From Dugong dugon (lineage: Eukaryota > Chordata > Mammalia > Sirenia > Dugongidae), in assembly GCA_030035585.1 (NCBI GenBank), contig CM057482.1:12077001-12141000 (forward strand): a stretch of 64,000 nt of DNA, read 5' to 3'. Position numbers and translations under genes: made by a program. Below, in pieces: positions 51,622 to 61,808 of the stretch (position 1 is the stretch's first letter; each line of letters begins with the position of its first letter). The notes beneath the pieces are model-generated. The model was not told where the DNA came from, did no database searches, and saw only the letters and a program-made list of their open reading frames with translations.

Positions 51622-52073
51622 ATGCATGTGTCTTGGTTATCTAGTGCCGCTGTAACAGAAATACCACAAGCAGGTGGTTTTAATGAACAGAAATTTATTT
51701 TCTCACAGTTAGGAGGCCAGAAGTCTGAATTCAGGGCATAGGCTCTAGAGGAAGATGCTCTCTCTGCCGTTCTGGGGGAAAACCCTTGTCTCAGCTTCTC
51801 TAGCTGGCCATCCTTGGAGTTCCCGGGCTTACAGCCTGGTTGGCCTCCGCCACCTTCAGATAGTGTCTGTCCTCCCTCTGAGCCTGCCTCCTGCTGTGCC
51901 TAATCTGTTCTTTATTTCTCAAAAGTGATTGGCTTAAAACGCACTCTACACTGATATGACCTCGTTAACATAGCAAAGAAAACCCTATTCCCAAATGGGC
52001 TTATATCCAGAGCAATAGGGTTTAGAATTTACAACACATATTTTGGGGAGATACAATTCAATCCATACCAGCA
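51622..52073 (+). mobile_element. Solo LTR of ERVL-MaLR (MLT1-like) type
   Basis: Starts TGTCTTGGTTATCTAGTGCC, keeps GAACAGAAATTTATTTTCTC and CACAGTTAGGAGGCCAGAAG, and ends near CAATCCATACCAGCA. The length of about 450 bases fits a single LTR. No internal retroviral sequence lies beside it, so it has no coding content. Confidence 0.75.
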
Positions 52074-52239
52074 GGGAAGCCAGCTGTGCCATTCTTTAAG
52101 CAGCAGCCCCCCTCCAAAAATTGTAAGAGACCCCCTCATCTCTCTCTCTCCCCACAGTTTAACCTCCTGCAAATCAACGGCACATTTTTAAAACACAAAC
52201 CCCACTTAGTTTAGAGTGTTTCCATTGCCCAGGCTCCGG
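52074..52239. other. Single-copy sequence with an acceptor-like site
   Basis: CTCTCTCTCCCCACAG ending at 52157 is a fine splice-acceptor word, but the frames after it close quickly and no donor fits. Not called an exon. Confidence 0.35.
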
Positions 52240-52370
52240 GGCAACAAGAAAAGCACTGGACTGGGAGTCTGGGGTTCTGGGGTCTGGCCCATTGCCCTGC
52301 TCCGTAGCCTTGGGCCTCAGTTTCTCCATCTGTCAGTGAGGGGTGCACCAGGTGAGCTCTGAGGACCTTC
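52240..52370 (+). mobile_element. MIR
   Basis: AGCACTGGACTGGGAGTCTGG, CTTGGGCCTCAGTTTCTCC. Confidence 0.85.
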
Positions 52371-52829
52371 CTGCCTTCACAGTCCTGTCTGCAGAGTGTC
52401 CTATCAACCGGGTTATCCCACGGTTCTGTGACAGTAGGGATTTCTAGTAACTTTACCCACCAACCTACTGGGAGAGCAAGGCAGGCCCACCCTCCCACCG
52501 CTCCCCCACCCCCACCAGGGGGTGACGGCTTTTTAGGTAATCCCTCAATCTGTGTTCATGAGCAGAGAGTTCATCGAAGTCTGGCTTTGTGTAAATAATT
52601 TTGAAACGTGCATAGTTTGTACATTACGACCTTGTTATCAGGTTTGGATGCTACATCTCGCAAGTTGATGGCTAAGGGGATCTAGCAAGAAGTCACTGCT
52701 CAATGCGTATTTCCCTTCTGGGAGAGTTTGCAGGTTAACAGGGAAGACTGGAGAGGACAGTGCTTATCAGAAAGCAGGGAGATCTAAGAGGGGGCTTTCA
52801 GTAGGTGGGCTATGGGGGATGTCTTCCTT
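52371..52829. promoter_or_regulatory. Single-copy sequence; conserved-looking block 52530-52720
   Basis: CTTTGTGTAAATAATTTTG, CATAGTTTGTACATTACG and CTTGTTATCAGGTTTGG lie in AT-richer, repeat-free sequence unlike its neighbours. CCACCAGGGGGTGA at 52512 is a weaker CTCF-like word. Conservation is untested. Confidence 0.27.
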
Positions 52830-52889
52830 AAAAACCAAAAAACCCAAACCTGTTGCCGTGGAGTCAATTCTGACTCATAGCGACCCTAG
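52830..52889 (-). mobile_element. AfroSINE 3' fragment
   Basis: CAAACCTGTTGCCGTGGAGTC and GACTCATAGCGACCC. Only the tail third is present. Confidence 0.9.
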
Positions 52890-53109
52890 GCCTCCCAAAG
52901 TACCTCCATGTAGGCCAGTCCAGGTGGCATGAAGGATTCCAGGGCAATGGAGATACTGCATCTTTAAACAGTGCTACTATCTGTCCCTGCTGTCACATCT
53001 GTCTGTGGCTGTGGCTCCCTGGAGCCAGGCCACTGCCTGTGCATTGTTCAGCCAGACCTCTTCCCAAAGGCGGCCCAACCATAGAAGAAAGGTAAAAATT
53101 CTGTCTTCC

Positions 53110-53995
53110 CTATCCGCCAGCAATACCAAGACGGGGAAATACAGAGACGAGCAAAGCCACGAGTCAGGGGAGACTTCCTGGATGAGGAGGTCTCTGAGCA
53201 GACTGCAGATGACCAGGTAGAAGAAACAACCTCTGCAAAAGCATGTCTAAAGAATGACTGTCAGTGTGAGGCGGGAGGGCTGGTGGCAGATGAGACTTGG
53301 AGCTGAAAATCCTGGGCCTTGGGGCTGTGGAAGCCATGCCAGGAATCCGGTATTTGATTCTGGGCTGGTGGGGAACCAGAGAGCCAGCATAGAGAGGGGT
53401 GATGAGGACAGGTCTGTTTTAGAAAGGTAGTGGCTGTGAGGACAGGGAGGAGCAGATGAGCTTGAGGTATGAAGGGTGACTGGTGGAAGGGGGCCTGGTG
53501 GTAGAGTGGGAGGGGTCAAGGATGACCCTTAAGTTTCTGGTTGGGGGCAGGCTGCTTACAGGACCCCAGTGAAAGCCAGGTGGGGGTGTCCAGTGTGCGG
53601 CCAGACAAAGATGTCGGGAGCAAGGGGGAAAGATGTTTAAGAGTCATTTGTGTCTAGGTGGTAGCTGAAGCTGTGAGCATGGGTCAGTTTGCCTCTAGAG
53701 AGTGGGGACAGGGAGGTGAGCCCCAAGCCAGGCCGACCATTTGCGGCAGGGGTGGAAAACAGGATCCTCTTCAGAAGCTGGAGTGGAAGGAATCAGAGGA
53801 GGAGGTGAGAAACTGAAGGGCATGGGCTCCAGGATGCCATGGACAGGGAGGTTCAGGCATGGACCAGCAACAGGGCCCAACTACGGAGAGCTGTGTGGAT
53901 TTGGGCACATGGAGGTCATCGATGAGCCTGTCAAAGCGGTTTCTGTGGAAGTACGGGGCAGGAGCCAGACGAACTGAGGCCAAGCCCAAGCACCT
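53110..53995 (-). mobile_element. Large L2 relic covering the reverse transcriptase region
   Basis: In reverse order the sequence follows L2: AGGGGTCAAGGATGACCCTTAAG (about 53512), then CACATGGAGGTCATCGATGAG (about 53908), which is the complement of the L2 palm region around its LDLSAAFDTVDH block. Frames are destroyed. L2 is a dead CR1-like family in placental mammals. Confidence 0.78.
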
Positions 53996-54279
53996 CTTTC
54001 ATGGGTACCTGCCACAGCCCGCTATCTGGTATCCCTGCTTCAGTCCTCACCCCTCTAGACCATTCACCACACAGTGGCTGGAGGGCTCTTAAAAGCACAA
54101 CGCGGTCACGGTGTTTCTAGTCTTCTCACTCTCTCTGCCTTTCCACCAACACCCTTAACCTGGACCATCAGTCTTGACATCTTTTGGCCCTTGCCCCCTC
54201 TCTTTTCATGTTTTGGGCCCCTGCTCTGAACAAGGGGTCTGTTTCCAGCTTCTTCACCTGCAGGGGCCCCCTCTAACTT
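53996..54279. other. L2-like and unclassified sequence
   Basis: Pyrimidine-rich and may be the start of the forward L2 that follows. Confidence 0.4.
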
Positions 54280-54882
54280 GAGCACCTCCACACAGGAGAC
54301 CCCTATGGCCCAGAGTCCACATCCTCACCCTCTTCACCTGGGTCTACTTGGCCCTCAGATCTCTGGGCAAATAACACCTTCTAGAGGAAGCTTCCCTGAC
54401 CCCCTCCTCCCAAAAACTAGGTCAGGTTCAATTGTTTTGTGCACACTGTACCTCGCACAGAGTCTCTGGGTGGTGCAAATGGTTAACACACTTGGCAGCT
54501 AACTGAAAGGTCGGTGGTTTGCATCCACCCAGAGGTGCCTCAGAAGAAAGACGTGGCGATCTACTTCTGAAAAACCAGCCTTTGAAAACCCCCTGAGCAC
54601 AGTTCTTCTCTGACACACACAGGGTCACCACGAGTTGGAGTTGACTTAACAGTAACTGGTTGGTTGGTTGGCTATTCCACCTGCTAAGGGCTCCTCAGGG
54701 CTGTAAATAAGTTCTTAACTGTGTTTCTTGTCTGTCTTCCTCATAAGCATGTGAAGTACTGTGAGGGAGAGGGGCCAAGTCTGCTGTGTCCTCCATAAAT
54801 TGCAACACCAGATGTGGTACCTGGCATGGTAGGTGCCCAGGGACTTTGAATGAATGAATATTAATGAATGAAAACACGGACA
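54280..54882 (+). mobile_element. L2 3' end interrupted by an AfroSINE
   Basis: GAGGAAGCTTCCCTGACCCCC before the SINE and GGTACCTGGCATGGTAGGTG with (TGAA)n after it form one forward L2. Confidence 0.88.
54461..54672 (+). mobile_element. AfroSINE, TCCCTGG subtype, (TTGG)n tail
   Basis: AGTCTCTGGGTGGTGCAAAT, GCGATCTACTTCTGAAAAACC, GAGTTGGAGTTGACTTAAC, then TGGTTGGTTGGTTGG. Confidence 0.96.
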
Positions 54883-54964
54883 CAGAAGAATTAAAGGAGG
54901 TGTACAGAGCAAGTGGAGACTATTGAGAAGTTTGAGTGAGAATGTCGGGGCTAGGGGGACACTT

Positions 54965-55085
54965 GTACTTGCAGGGGGCAGGGGACTTAACCACAGCCGC
55001 ACTGTACCTCTCTGAGTCTTTTCATCTGTATTAAAAGGATAATAATAATAACTGACGGGCACACAGTATGTGGTCAGGAAATGCC
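54965..55085 (+). mobile_element. MIR
   Basis: ACTGTACCTCTCTGAGTCTTTTC, AAAGGATAATAATAATAAC. Confidence 0.75.
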
Positions 55086-55429
55086 AGAGCTGGCCCTTTC
55101 CCACCTCCGAAGTCTTACAGTGCAGCTCCCTGCTGGGCTGAGGTTTGGTCTTGTCCATCATCTTCTCAGTATGGGGACTTTCCTAGAGAAGGAGGGGCCT
55201 ACACCCCAGCCCAGCCCAGCAACCCTACCGGCTGAGGGCTGTGCTCTCCAGGATCGGAGGAAAGCTGGCTGGAAGTAGTTAGACCTGTTGGCTGTTTCAT
55301 TCTCAGTTCCCTGCAACCCCTGCCCACCCCTGTTCATGGGCCCCACAGTGCTCACCTCAGCACCCAGCATGCTGGAGCACCCAGGGGTGAGACTAGGGAA
55401 GAGAGCCCTATGCCCCCAGCCCGTCTGAG
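55086..55429. other. Single-copy sequence
   Basis: No gene or repeat recognised. GC rises toward the CpG-rich block. Confidence 0.4.
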
Positions 55430-55880
55430 GGGGGCGCAGCAGGGCCGACCCCCAGCCTCCTGGAGGCGGGGACAAGGTCTGGGAGGACGGCCCGAGGGGG
55501 GCGTAGCCCGGTTGCCGTCTCCCGACCAGCCGCCCCGGCTCAGCCCTGGCTCTCCTCTCGCCGCCCGCCGGATGTCTGAGTTTGGTTTTTGTGATCAGGG
55601 CCGCCGGGGAGGGGCCGCCTGCGGAGCCACCGCCTTATCGGGCCCTGTCTCCGCGCGGTCTCCCGCCGCCCGGGCCTCCCAGGGGGCCGGCCTCTCCCCC
55701 CACCGGCTCCTGCTCCCGGCTCCGCGCTGGCGGGCTGGTCCCTCCGGCCTCCCGAGGGCAAAGCTGGGGGTGGGAGTGGGCCAAGCCTGCCTCTAGCCCT
55801 TCGGGCCTGGGGTGAGGGGCGGGTGTGAGAGAGGGAAGCTGGAAAGGAGGGGCCCCGGGGCGGAGAAGGGGCAGAGAGGC
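55430..55880. promoter_or_regulatory. Second CpG-rich block
   Basis: About 40 CpG in 450 bases by eye, against a CpG-poor background. Not repeat-derived. It contains CCGCCTTATCGG (55630-55641), the same 12 bases as in the island at 24.8 kb. Frames on both strands (55410-55796 plus, 55540-55761 minus) are composition effects. Could be a promoter or an intragenic island. Confidence 0.75.
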
Positions 55881-55954
55881 CCTAATCGCCCCCTTGACGG
55901 CTCATATGCGTGGAACTGGTAAGCAGAGCCAGGAGGACATTTCTGGGAGATCAC

Positions 55955-56025
55955 CCCTTCCCCATTTTATAGAAGAGATAATGGGGGCCCAGAAACGGCA
56001 CCAGTAGACAAAGCCACAGAGTCTC
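55955..56025 (-). mobile_element. MIR fragment
   Basis: CCCCATTTTATAGAAGAGATAA followed by GGGGGCCCAGAAACGG. Confidence 0.7.
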
Positions 56026-56849
56026 AAACCACTCCCCCCTCTCCTCAGACCAGAGTCATCCCTATTCCTGGGCCTGGAAAGGCATTCCTTTCCCAAGGTC
56101 TGGGTGTTGGTGGCAATGAGGCTGGGCTGGTTGAGCCCCAGAATGTGCCAGCCACTAACAACAACATCCTCCCAACATTCCCAGGACGGGAGCTGGTCAA
56201 TAACACATATCCTTCTCCCCATCTCTCCCCTCCCACTTAGTGGGTCCAGGTTAGGACCGGGGAATCTGTGTTTTCGGTAAACATCTTTGTGGTTCTGGAT
56301 CTGCCATTTGCCCTCAGGCATTTGGGGCCCAGAAACTTCCCTCAGTCCTGTAATGAGCCCCTTCTCCCTGGCTTCCTCCCTCCCCTCTCATCTTGCCCCC
56401 CACCAAGGGCACACATAACCCCCATCCCCCTCCACTTGCGTGGACCCCAGGCCCTTCCTCTCTAGGCTCACCCTTTCAGCGAAAGTGAAAACACATGGTT
56501 TCCTAGGCAACCACATCCCTCCCCTCAGCTTGCCCCAAGACCTCCCAGGTCTCTCAATGGTTCAGAAGAATATTTCAAATACCAGCAGCGCCAGGAGGGG
56601 GCTGACAAAGGCTGGGCTCTCCTCGTGCCCTCCTGTCTGAGAAGCCGTAGTTCTGCTCCCCTCGAACCTGGAGGCCTGAGGCCATTGCCTTGGTTACCGC
56701 TGTGGCCCACTCTGTTCACCAGCTCTCAGCAAGAAGCTCTGACTATTTGGTCTTAGAGCCCAGAGAGGGAAGGGACTTACCCCACAACAAACAGAAAAAC
56801 TGTAGCCCGACGAAGGGGCTGAAGGGAAAGGAAAGTAGGATGGGTTGAG
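56026..56849. other. Single-copy sequence containing a motif cluster
   Basis: Repeat-free apart from scraps. See the separate entry for 56478-56700. Confidence 0.45.
56478..56700. promoter_or_regulatory. ISRE, X-box and CTCF-like cluster
   Basis: GAAAGTGAAAAC (56481-56492) is an IRF/ISRE word. GTTTCCTAGGCAAC (56498-56511) is a near-palindromic RFX X-box. GCGCCAGGAGGGGGCTGA (56588-56605) is CTCF-like, and ATTGCCTTGGTTAC (56684-56697) is a second X-box-like word. All four lie within about 220 repeat-free bases. Confidence 0.35.
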
Positions 56850-57010
56850 TCAGGCACAGTGCTGGATTCTCTGGAAGCATTCACTCATAAGCCCCTACAA
56901 CCTTGTGAGAGCAGGTTCTATTTTCATTTTACGGTTGAGAAAACTGAGGCTCAGCGAGGGGAAGCACCTTGTCCTAGGTCACCCAGCAAGTGAATGACAG
57001 AGTCGAGTGT
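56850..57010 (-). mobile_element. MIR
   Basis: TTTCATTTTACGGTTGAGAAAAC and GGTCACCCAGCAAGTGAATG. Confidence 0.9.
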
Positions 57011-57269
57011 CCCCACTAAGGCCACAAGCTTCGCACTCAGTTGTGCTGTTCTCAAGGCTGGGCAGGGTTTGGGGGGAATTTGGGGGCTCCTTGGATTCCT
57101 TCTTGATTATTATTTTTATATTTCCTCATTAGAAGATTTTGGCTGAAGTTTTTTGGGGGCTGGGCTCCAGATGGGTTCCTCTTTCTTGCCTTCTCTCAGC
57201 CCTGGATCCCCTGGTCAATATTTTCCATCCCCAGACATCTTTAACCAGGGAGATAAGGGGAGAGAGGTG

Positions 57270-57345
57270 CTGCTTGGGCAAGCCACGTCGTTTCTCTGGG
57301 CCTCAGTTTCCCCATCAGTAATGTGCGGGGGTCTCTAAAGAAAAC
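57270..57345 (+). mobile_element. MIR fragment
   Basis: TTGGGCAAGCCACGTCGTTTC, GGGCCTCAGTTTCCCCATC. Confidence 0.8.
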
Positions 57346-57369
57346 TAAAGATTCTTGGATTCTCACATC

Positions 57370-57722
57370 AAGTGTATGTGTGTAATTGTAGGCAATTAGG
57401 TGTGAGATGGTATGTGATTGTGTGAGTGACTGTGTGATGTGTGTAACTGATGTGGTGAATGTGTGGGTGACTGTGTATGTGTGTTTGATTTGGGGTTACT
57501 GTGTGTTGACTGTGTGTGATTATATGGATGGGGGAGCAATTGTGAATGGGTACGTGTGTGTTAGGTGTGTATGTATGTGTGTAGCTGTGTGTGACTATAT
57601 GTGGGTGACTGTGATATGTGGGTTTGTTTGTGTGATTATATGTGTGTATGTGGACACATGTGAGTGTATGTGCGTGATTATATGTGGGTAGCTGGGTGTG
57701 TGTGTGATTGTGTGTGTTGGGG
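57370..57722. repeat. GT-rich irregular array
   Basis: About 350 bases built from GTGTGA, GACTGTGTG, GATTATATG and TGTGATTGTG words. It is nearly free of C on this strand. The open frames on both strands (57368-57727, 57407-57691) reflect the repeat. Confidence 0.9.
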
Positions 57723-58325
57723 GGCATGAAGCCTTTGCTCAGTCTGATTAATTAGGATGGGGGGAGGGGAGTACGCGTGTGAAACTTTTTCCTTGATGCC
57801 CCTCCTGTTGGTGCGGCCGGCTCAGGCAGTGGAAGGGACCCTAGAGCCACCCCTGATGCCAACAGAGAGGGGAGAATATTCCTCCCGGTAATCAGCTCCA
57901 GACGCTACCATGTTACTTCTCTCCTCTGGGGAGCCTAGGAGGGCACTGGAAACACACTCTGGCCCCAGTCAGGTCTCTTTAGGGGAAAAAAAATTAAAGG
58001 AGGAAGGAAAAAACCCCAAAGGGCAGATCTTTATTGAAGCATTTCGTGACACGCACACCAGCTAATTGATTTCCTTATTAGTAGCAGATTTTTCTCCTGG
58101 CCTCTTCTCTTGCCTGAACTTATAAAAGCAAAAGGGGTGGAGTGCCAGCTCAGTACAGACACGGGCCAAGTTTCCCCTGGATCCTCTTGTGGCCAGGGAG
58201 TCAACAAGGGCACAAAGTTTTCTTTTCCTAGTCTAGCGGTAGGTGGAGAGGGCAACAGGTCATCTTCAAAAGCCCTGGGGAAGCCCCCATGCCATCCCTC
58301 AATTTCCTCTTCCTTGCCATTGGCC
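57723..58325. promoter_or_regulatory. Single-copy sequence with homeodomain-type words
   Basis: TCTGATTAATTAGGA (about 57744) holds a palindromic TTAATTA, and CAGCTAATTGATTTCC with TTATTAG follows at about 58058-58080. No repeat is seen. The block could be a conserved element. Confidence 0.27.
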
Positions 58326-58531
58326 ATAAGGTCCCTGGTTTGCAACTGGCTGTTAACCTAAAGGTTAGTGGTTCGAACTCACCCGAAAGCACCCAGGAAG
58401 AAAGGCCTGGTGATCTGCTTCTGTAAAGATTACAGCCAAGAAAACTCTATAGAACAGTTATACTCTGTAACACACGGGGGCCCCATGAGTTGGAATTGAC
58501 TCCACGGCAACAGGTTTGGTTTGGTTTTGGT
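58326..58531 (+). mobile_element. AfroSINE, TCCCTGG subtype
   Basis: GTCCCTGGTTTGCAACTGG, GTTCGAACTCACCC, GAGTTGGAATTGACTCC. Exact 12-base duplication TTGCCATTGGCC at 58314-58325 and 58532-58543. Confidence 0.96.
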
Positions 58532-58619
58532 TTGCCATTGGCCTCTGTCTGAAATCCTCTCATTAGTGAATCATTTCATTTATTTTGGGCTTTTCTCCAG
58601 GTCAGAATGCAAATGTGTG

Positions 58620-58785
58620 TGGGCAGGATCTCTAAACCCTCGTTAGTCATTTATACTTAGTTCATATTGTGAGATTCTTAGAGCCCCAGTCTTCTCCTCT
58701 GTAAAATGTGAGGCTCCAGTTACTGATGTTACAGGGTGGTTGTGGAGACTAATTGAGATCAGGCGTGTGCTTCCCAAAGCGCCCC
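58620..58785 (+). mobile_element. MIR
   Basis: CCCCAGTCTTCTCCTCTGTAA, GGGTGGTTGTGGAGACTAATTG. An octamer ATGCAAAT lies just upstream (58607-58614). Confidence 0.75.
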
Positions 58786-58794
58786 TGCCCCCTT

Positions 58795-59340
58795 TTGAAA
58801 ATATTTTTTTATTGCGTTTTCGGTGAAGGTTTACACAGCAGTTTAGGTTCCCATCAACAATCTCTACACAAGTTGTTCAGTGACATTGGTTACATTTTCT
58901 TCACAATATCTGAGCATTCTCATTATTTCTGTTCTGGTTGTTCTGTTTCTGTTAATCTAGTTTCCATAACCCCTTACATTCTCATCTTTGTTTTAAAGTA
59001 ATCGTTGACCATTTGGTCTCATATAGGTGATTTTTCAAAGGAACACAGTACTTACAAGTGATATTAATTATGTTTTGAGCCAATTTATTATATAGCGAAA
59101 AGGTGGCCTCGGGTTAGTTTCGGTTCAAGGTTTGAAGAGGAGTATCTCAGGGCGATAGAGTCTCTGGGAGTCCTCCAGTCCCAAACAGTCCAGTAGGTCT
59201 GTTTTTTGTTTTTTTTTTTTAAGGAATTTGAGGTTCTATTCCACATTTTTCTCCCGTTCTATCAGGGTCCGTCTATTGTGGCCCTGATTAGCTGGTAGTG
59301 GTAGCCGGGCACCATCTAGTTCTTCGGGTCCCAAGCCCTT
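58795..59340 (-). mobile_element. L1 3' UTR, reverse
   Basis: TTTATTGCGTTTTCGGTGAAGG, GTTTACACAGCAG, GATTTTTCAAAGGAACACAG, GGTAGCCGGGCACCATC. Same family as 42895-43610. Confidence 0.8.
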
Positions 59341-59639
59341 TGTAAATGCAAGGTGTTCCTATTACGATGCCAGTGACACCCTCTCACATTTGACACATAC
59401 ATCAATGGCCCAGTTCAAGCCTAGGGAGCACAGCAAGCGAGGGCTAGGCAGCAGCCAAGTTCAGATGAGGTAGCTGTGGTCCCTCTCAGGATACAGTCAC
59501 CGCACAATCAGAAAACCAAAGCTACCCACCCCCCCACCCCCCACCCGGGGTGTCTGTCTGGGCCTGTGGCAGGCGGTGGCTCAAGCTTCATCTGAGGGTT
59601 AGTGAAAGGGGAAAGAAAAGCTGTTTACCTAAATGGTTC
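59341..59639. other. Single-copy sequence
   Basis: Includes a C-rich run near 59526-59552 (CCACCCCCCCACCCCCCACC). No gene. Confidence 0.4.
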
Positions 59640-59770
59640 CAACTAACGCTACCCCCATTCATCAGCTGAGGAAACTGAATCTCCAGGAGTATCCGAACAT
59701 ACCAAAGAGCACATAGCTATGAGAGGGGAGGTGGGGATTTGGACCCAGACTGATGCTGAACCTCTATAAT
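59640..59770 (-). mobile_element. MIR
   Basis: CAGCTGAGGAAACTGAATCTC, GAGCACATAGCTATGAGAGG. Confidence 0.85.
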
Positions 59771-59774
59771 GCCT

Positions 59775-59995
59775 CTTATTCATTTAACAAACAAATGCAG
59801 TCCCTTCCCTGGAAGATTCAAGGGACAGCTAGATAAATGAATAGGCATTGGGAATCATCGCGTGGCAGGTGCTGATACAAGGGTAAGCACAGCTACCGGA
59901 AGGAGCCCCTGATACTGGCTGATGGGGTCAGGGAGGACTTCCTGGAAGGGGTGGCACCTGAGTAGGCAGAGGTGACTGAATCTGCAGGACTGACC
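59775..59995 (-). mobile_element. L2 fragment
   Basis: TTATTCATTTAACAAACAAATG, TCAGGGAGGACTTCCTGGAAG. Confidence 0.85.
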
Positions 59996-60749
59996 TTCAG
60001 CTGGCATGTGTGGGGACGGCCATACTAGTGGTGAAAGTATTGATGCACTTACATACTGGCTGTAAATAGCTGATGCCAGTGCTCCCCTCCCCTCTCCAGT
60101 GCCCTGGCTGCCTGGCCTTACCCCAGGCCCCTGGACCTCTCCACAGTCCAGACACCATAAAGGTGACGCTTGGCACAACAGAGGTCCAGGTCTCTGCTCC
60201 AGTCTAGCAGCTGGTGTGCCCTTCCTGGCTCGCCAGTGGTCAAGCTATAATGGGGGAACATTGTGAGTACAAAGGCCTGAGGCAGGGGCCCCAAGGCCAG
60301 GCTGGTGTCCCCAGCTCTGATCTTGTTACCGCCCTCTAGCCACAGCTGGAAGCCGGAGTCTAGGCTGGCCAGACAGGCCTGCCGTTTGACACGTCCCCTT
60401 CCATTCCACGTGGACTTCCTGGGGAATGACCAGGGGCCTCTAAGCAGTTCCTGTTCCCAGCGGCTTACAGTCGCCAGGCCCAGGGAGACAAAGTGTCCCT
60501 GAATGTGGTGGGGCAGAGAACAATATGGGGCGGGCTGAGGAGGACCACAGGAAGCGTGGCGGGGACAGCCGGGGTGCTGGCCTCGAGGCTGCTGGTGACT
60601 CAGGGACTCGTGACTTGACAAGGTAAGATGACTCCAGAGGAAAATAGCTGGAGTCCAGGGGGGCGCCCAAAATGGCCAGTAGGGCGGGATTTCCGGCACC
60701 TGTTCAGGCGTCAGTTTTTGAGCCCTAACATGTTTCCCCACAGCAAAGG
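59996..60749. other. Single-copy sequence
   Basis: A 207-codon minus frame (60118-60741) covers most of it but has no recognisable domain and overlaps plus and other minus frames. Treated as non-coding. Confidence 0.4.
60500..60615. promoter_or_regulatory. RUNX-ETS and AP-1/MARE motif cluster
   Basis: TGTGGT (60505-60510) and ACCACAGGAAG (60544-60554, RUNX abutting ETS) are followed by TGACTCAG (60597-60604). The block is repeat-free and keeps several CpGs. Motif evidence only. Confidence 0.3.
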
Positions 60750-60905
60750 AGCTTAAACATCATCAAACCAAACATGTCAATGACCCTGTCAGGTAGGTAT
60801 TATGAGGGTCAGAGAGGTAAGATGAGGTGCCTGAGGTCATACATAAAAGTGCAGTGGAGCCAGGATGAGCCCCAGGTCAGTCTGATTCCGCAGCTCATGC
60901 GCCAA
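60750..60905 (-). mobile_element. MIR
   Basis: TGTCAGGTAGGTATTATGAGG, GTGGAGCCAGGATGAGCCCC. Confidence 0.85.
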
Positions 60906-61289
60906 GCCAAGCTCCCCTGCACCACTGCCCCTATGGTTCTCAGTAACCACGCACGTGTGTATTTGAACCCAGGGCCTCTTACTCTGTCTTCCATCTTTGC
61001 CCACAAAGCCAGAACCCCCTCTTCCCTCCCACCAAGGACTTCCAACAAATAGGGCCATTTGCCATCAGAACTTAGTTACGAAAGTGTTTTGAAACTGGGA
61101 AAAAGAACTTTCTGGTTTCTAAGAACAAAAGAAAACTGTACAAACTAATAACCATAGTAAAAATCATACTCATTTTAGGATCTATGGGTTTAATATGCCT
61201 GATAAGGAGTGGGGCAGGATCTCCAAAATACGAAGTGCCCAGAGCCCAGGAAAGGCTTAAACAGGCCTGCCGACAACTGGCCCCACAGC
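60906..61289. other. Single-copy sequence
   Basis: Partly AT-rich. Nothing recognised. Confidence 0.4.
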
Positions 61290-61470
61290 CTGTGTGTGGG
61301 GGCTCCATCAGCCATGTGATCTTGGGTCAGTCATTTTGCCTTTCTGATGCTCAGTTCCTCCCCCCTCACCCCCCCACCATCAATTTCTTTATTAGTAAAA
61401 CAGGACCATGATAACTACAATCACATTGGATTGATGGGAGGGTTAAATACAATAATATGTGTAGAGAGGC
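61290..61470 (+). mobile_element. MIR with a C-rich insertion
   Basis: CATGTGATCTTGGGTCAGTC, CTTTCTGATGCTCAGTTCC, then CCCCTCACCCCCCC before AATTTCTTTATTAGTAAAACAGG. Confidence 0.8.
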
Positions 61471-61770
61471 TGGCCTCCTCAGGCTGCCCTGCCCAATTTC
61501 AGGAAGTCCTTTTTGGCTGGAAACTTCTCAGGATGAAAGAATGTTGGAGAGAGGAGACCCTTAGAGTTTGTGTTTTGAAAGCCAGCCGCTCACGTGGGAG
61601 GGTGACTTCTGGAACTGGTAAGGCTCCGTTCCTGCAGTTCTGTGCTGGAATTCCATCCTCCTGGCGTCAGTGTTCCAGCCTCAGGCCTTCATTAGGTTAC
61701 AGCGTACAGCCCCCTCCTCCCTCCCACTAGGGGGCTAGAAGTAGAGTCCAGGTTGGATTTACCTCTGTGT
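61471..61770. other. Single-copy sequence with a CTCF-like site
   Basis: No repeat or exon recognised. Confidence 0.4.
61723..61738 (+). promoter_or_regulatory. CTCF-like motif
   Basis: CCCACTAGGGGGCTAG matches the CTCF core CCASYAGRGGGCRS at nearly all positions. Not inside a repeat. Confidence 0.45.
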
Positions 61771-61808
61771 TTATGCCATTTAAAAAAAAAATAGCCATAT
61801 TGAGGCAT

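Noticed and set aside
51622-52073. Full endogenous retrovirus
   Set aside because: Only one LTR is present. No internal region or second LTR lies nearby.
52140-52157. Strong acceptor-like pyrimidine tract ending CCCACAG
   Set aside because: The frames beyond it close quickly and no donor follows at exon distance.
55410-55796. Frame of 128 codons in the second CpG-rich block
   Set aside because: It is proline/arginine/glycine-rich as expected from composition, with a competing frame on the other strand.
30285-57722. CRISPR array or other prokaryote-type repeat systems in the CA and GT arrays
   Set aside because: The DNA is mammalian, and the units are simple-sequence without unique spacers.
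60118-60741. Minus-strand frame of 207 codons
   Set aside because: No recognisable domain, overlapping frames in other phases, and no splice or promoter support.
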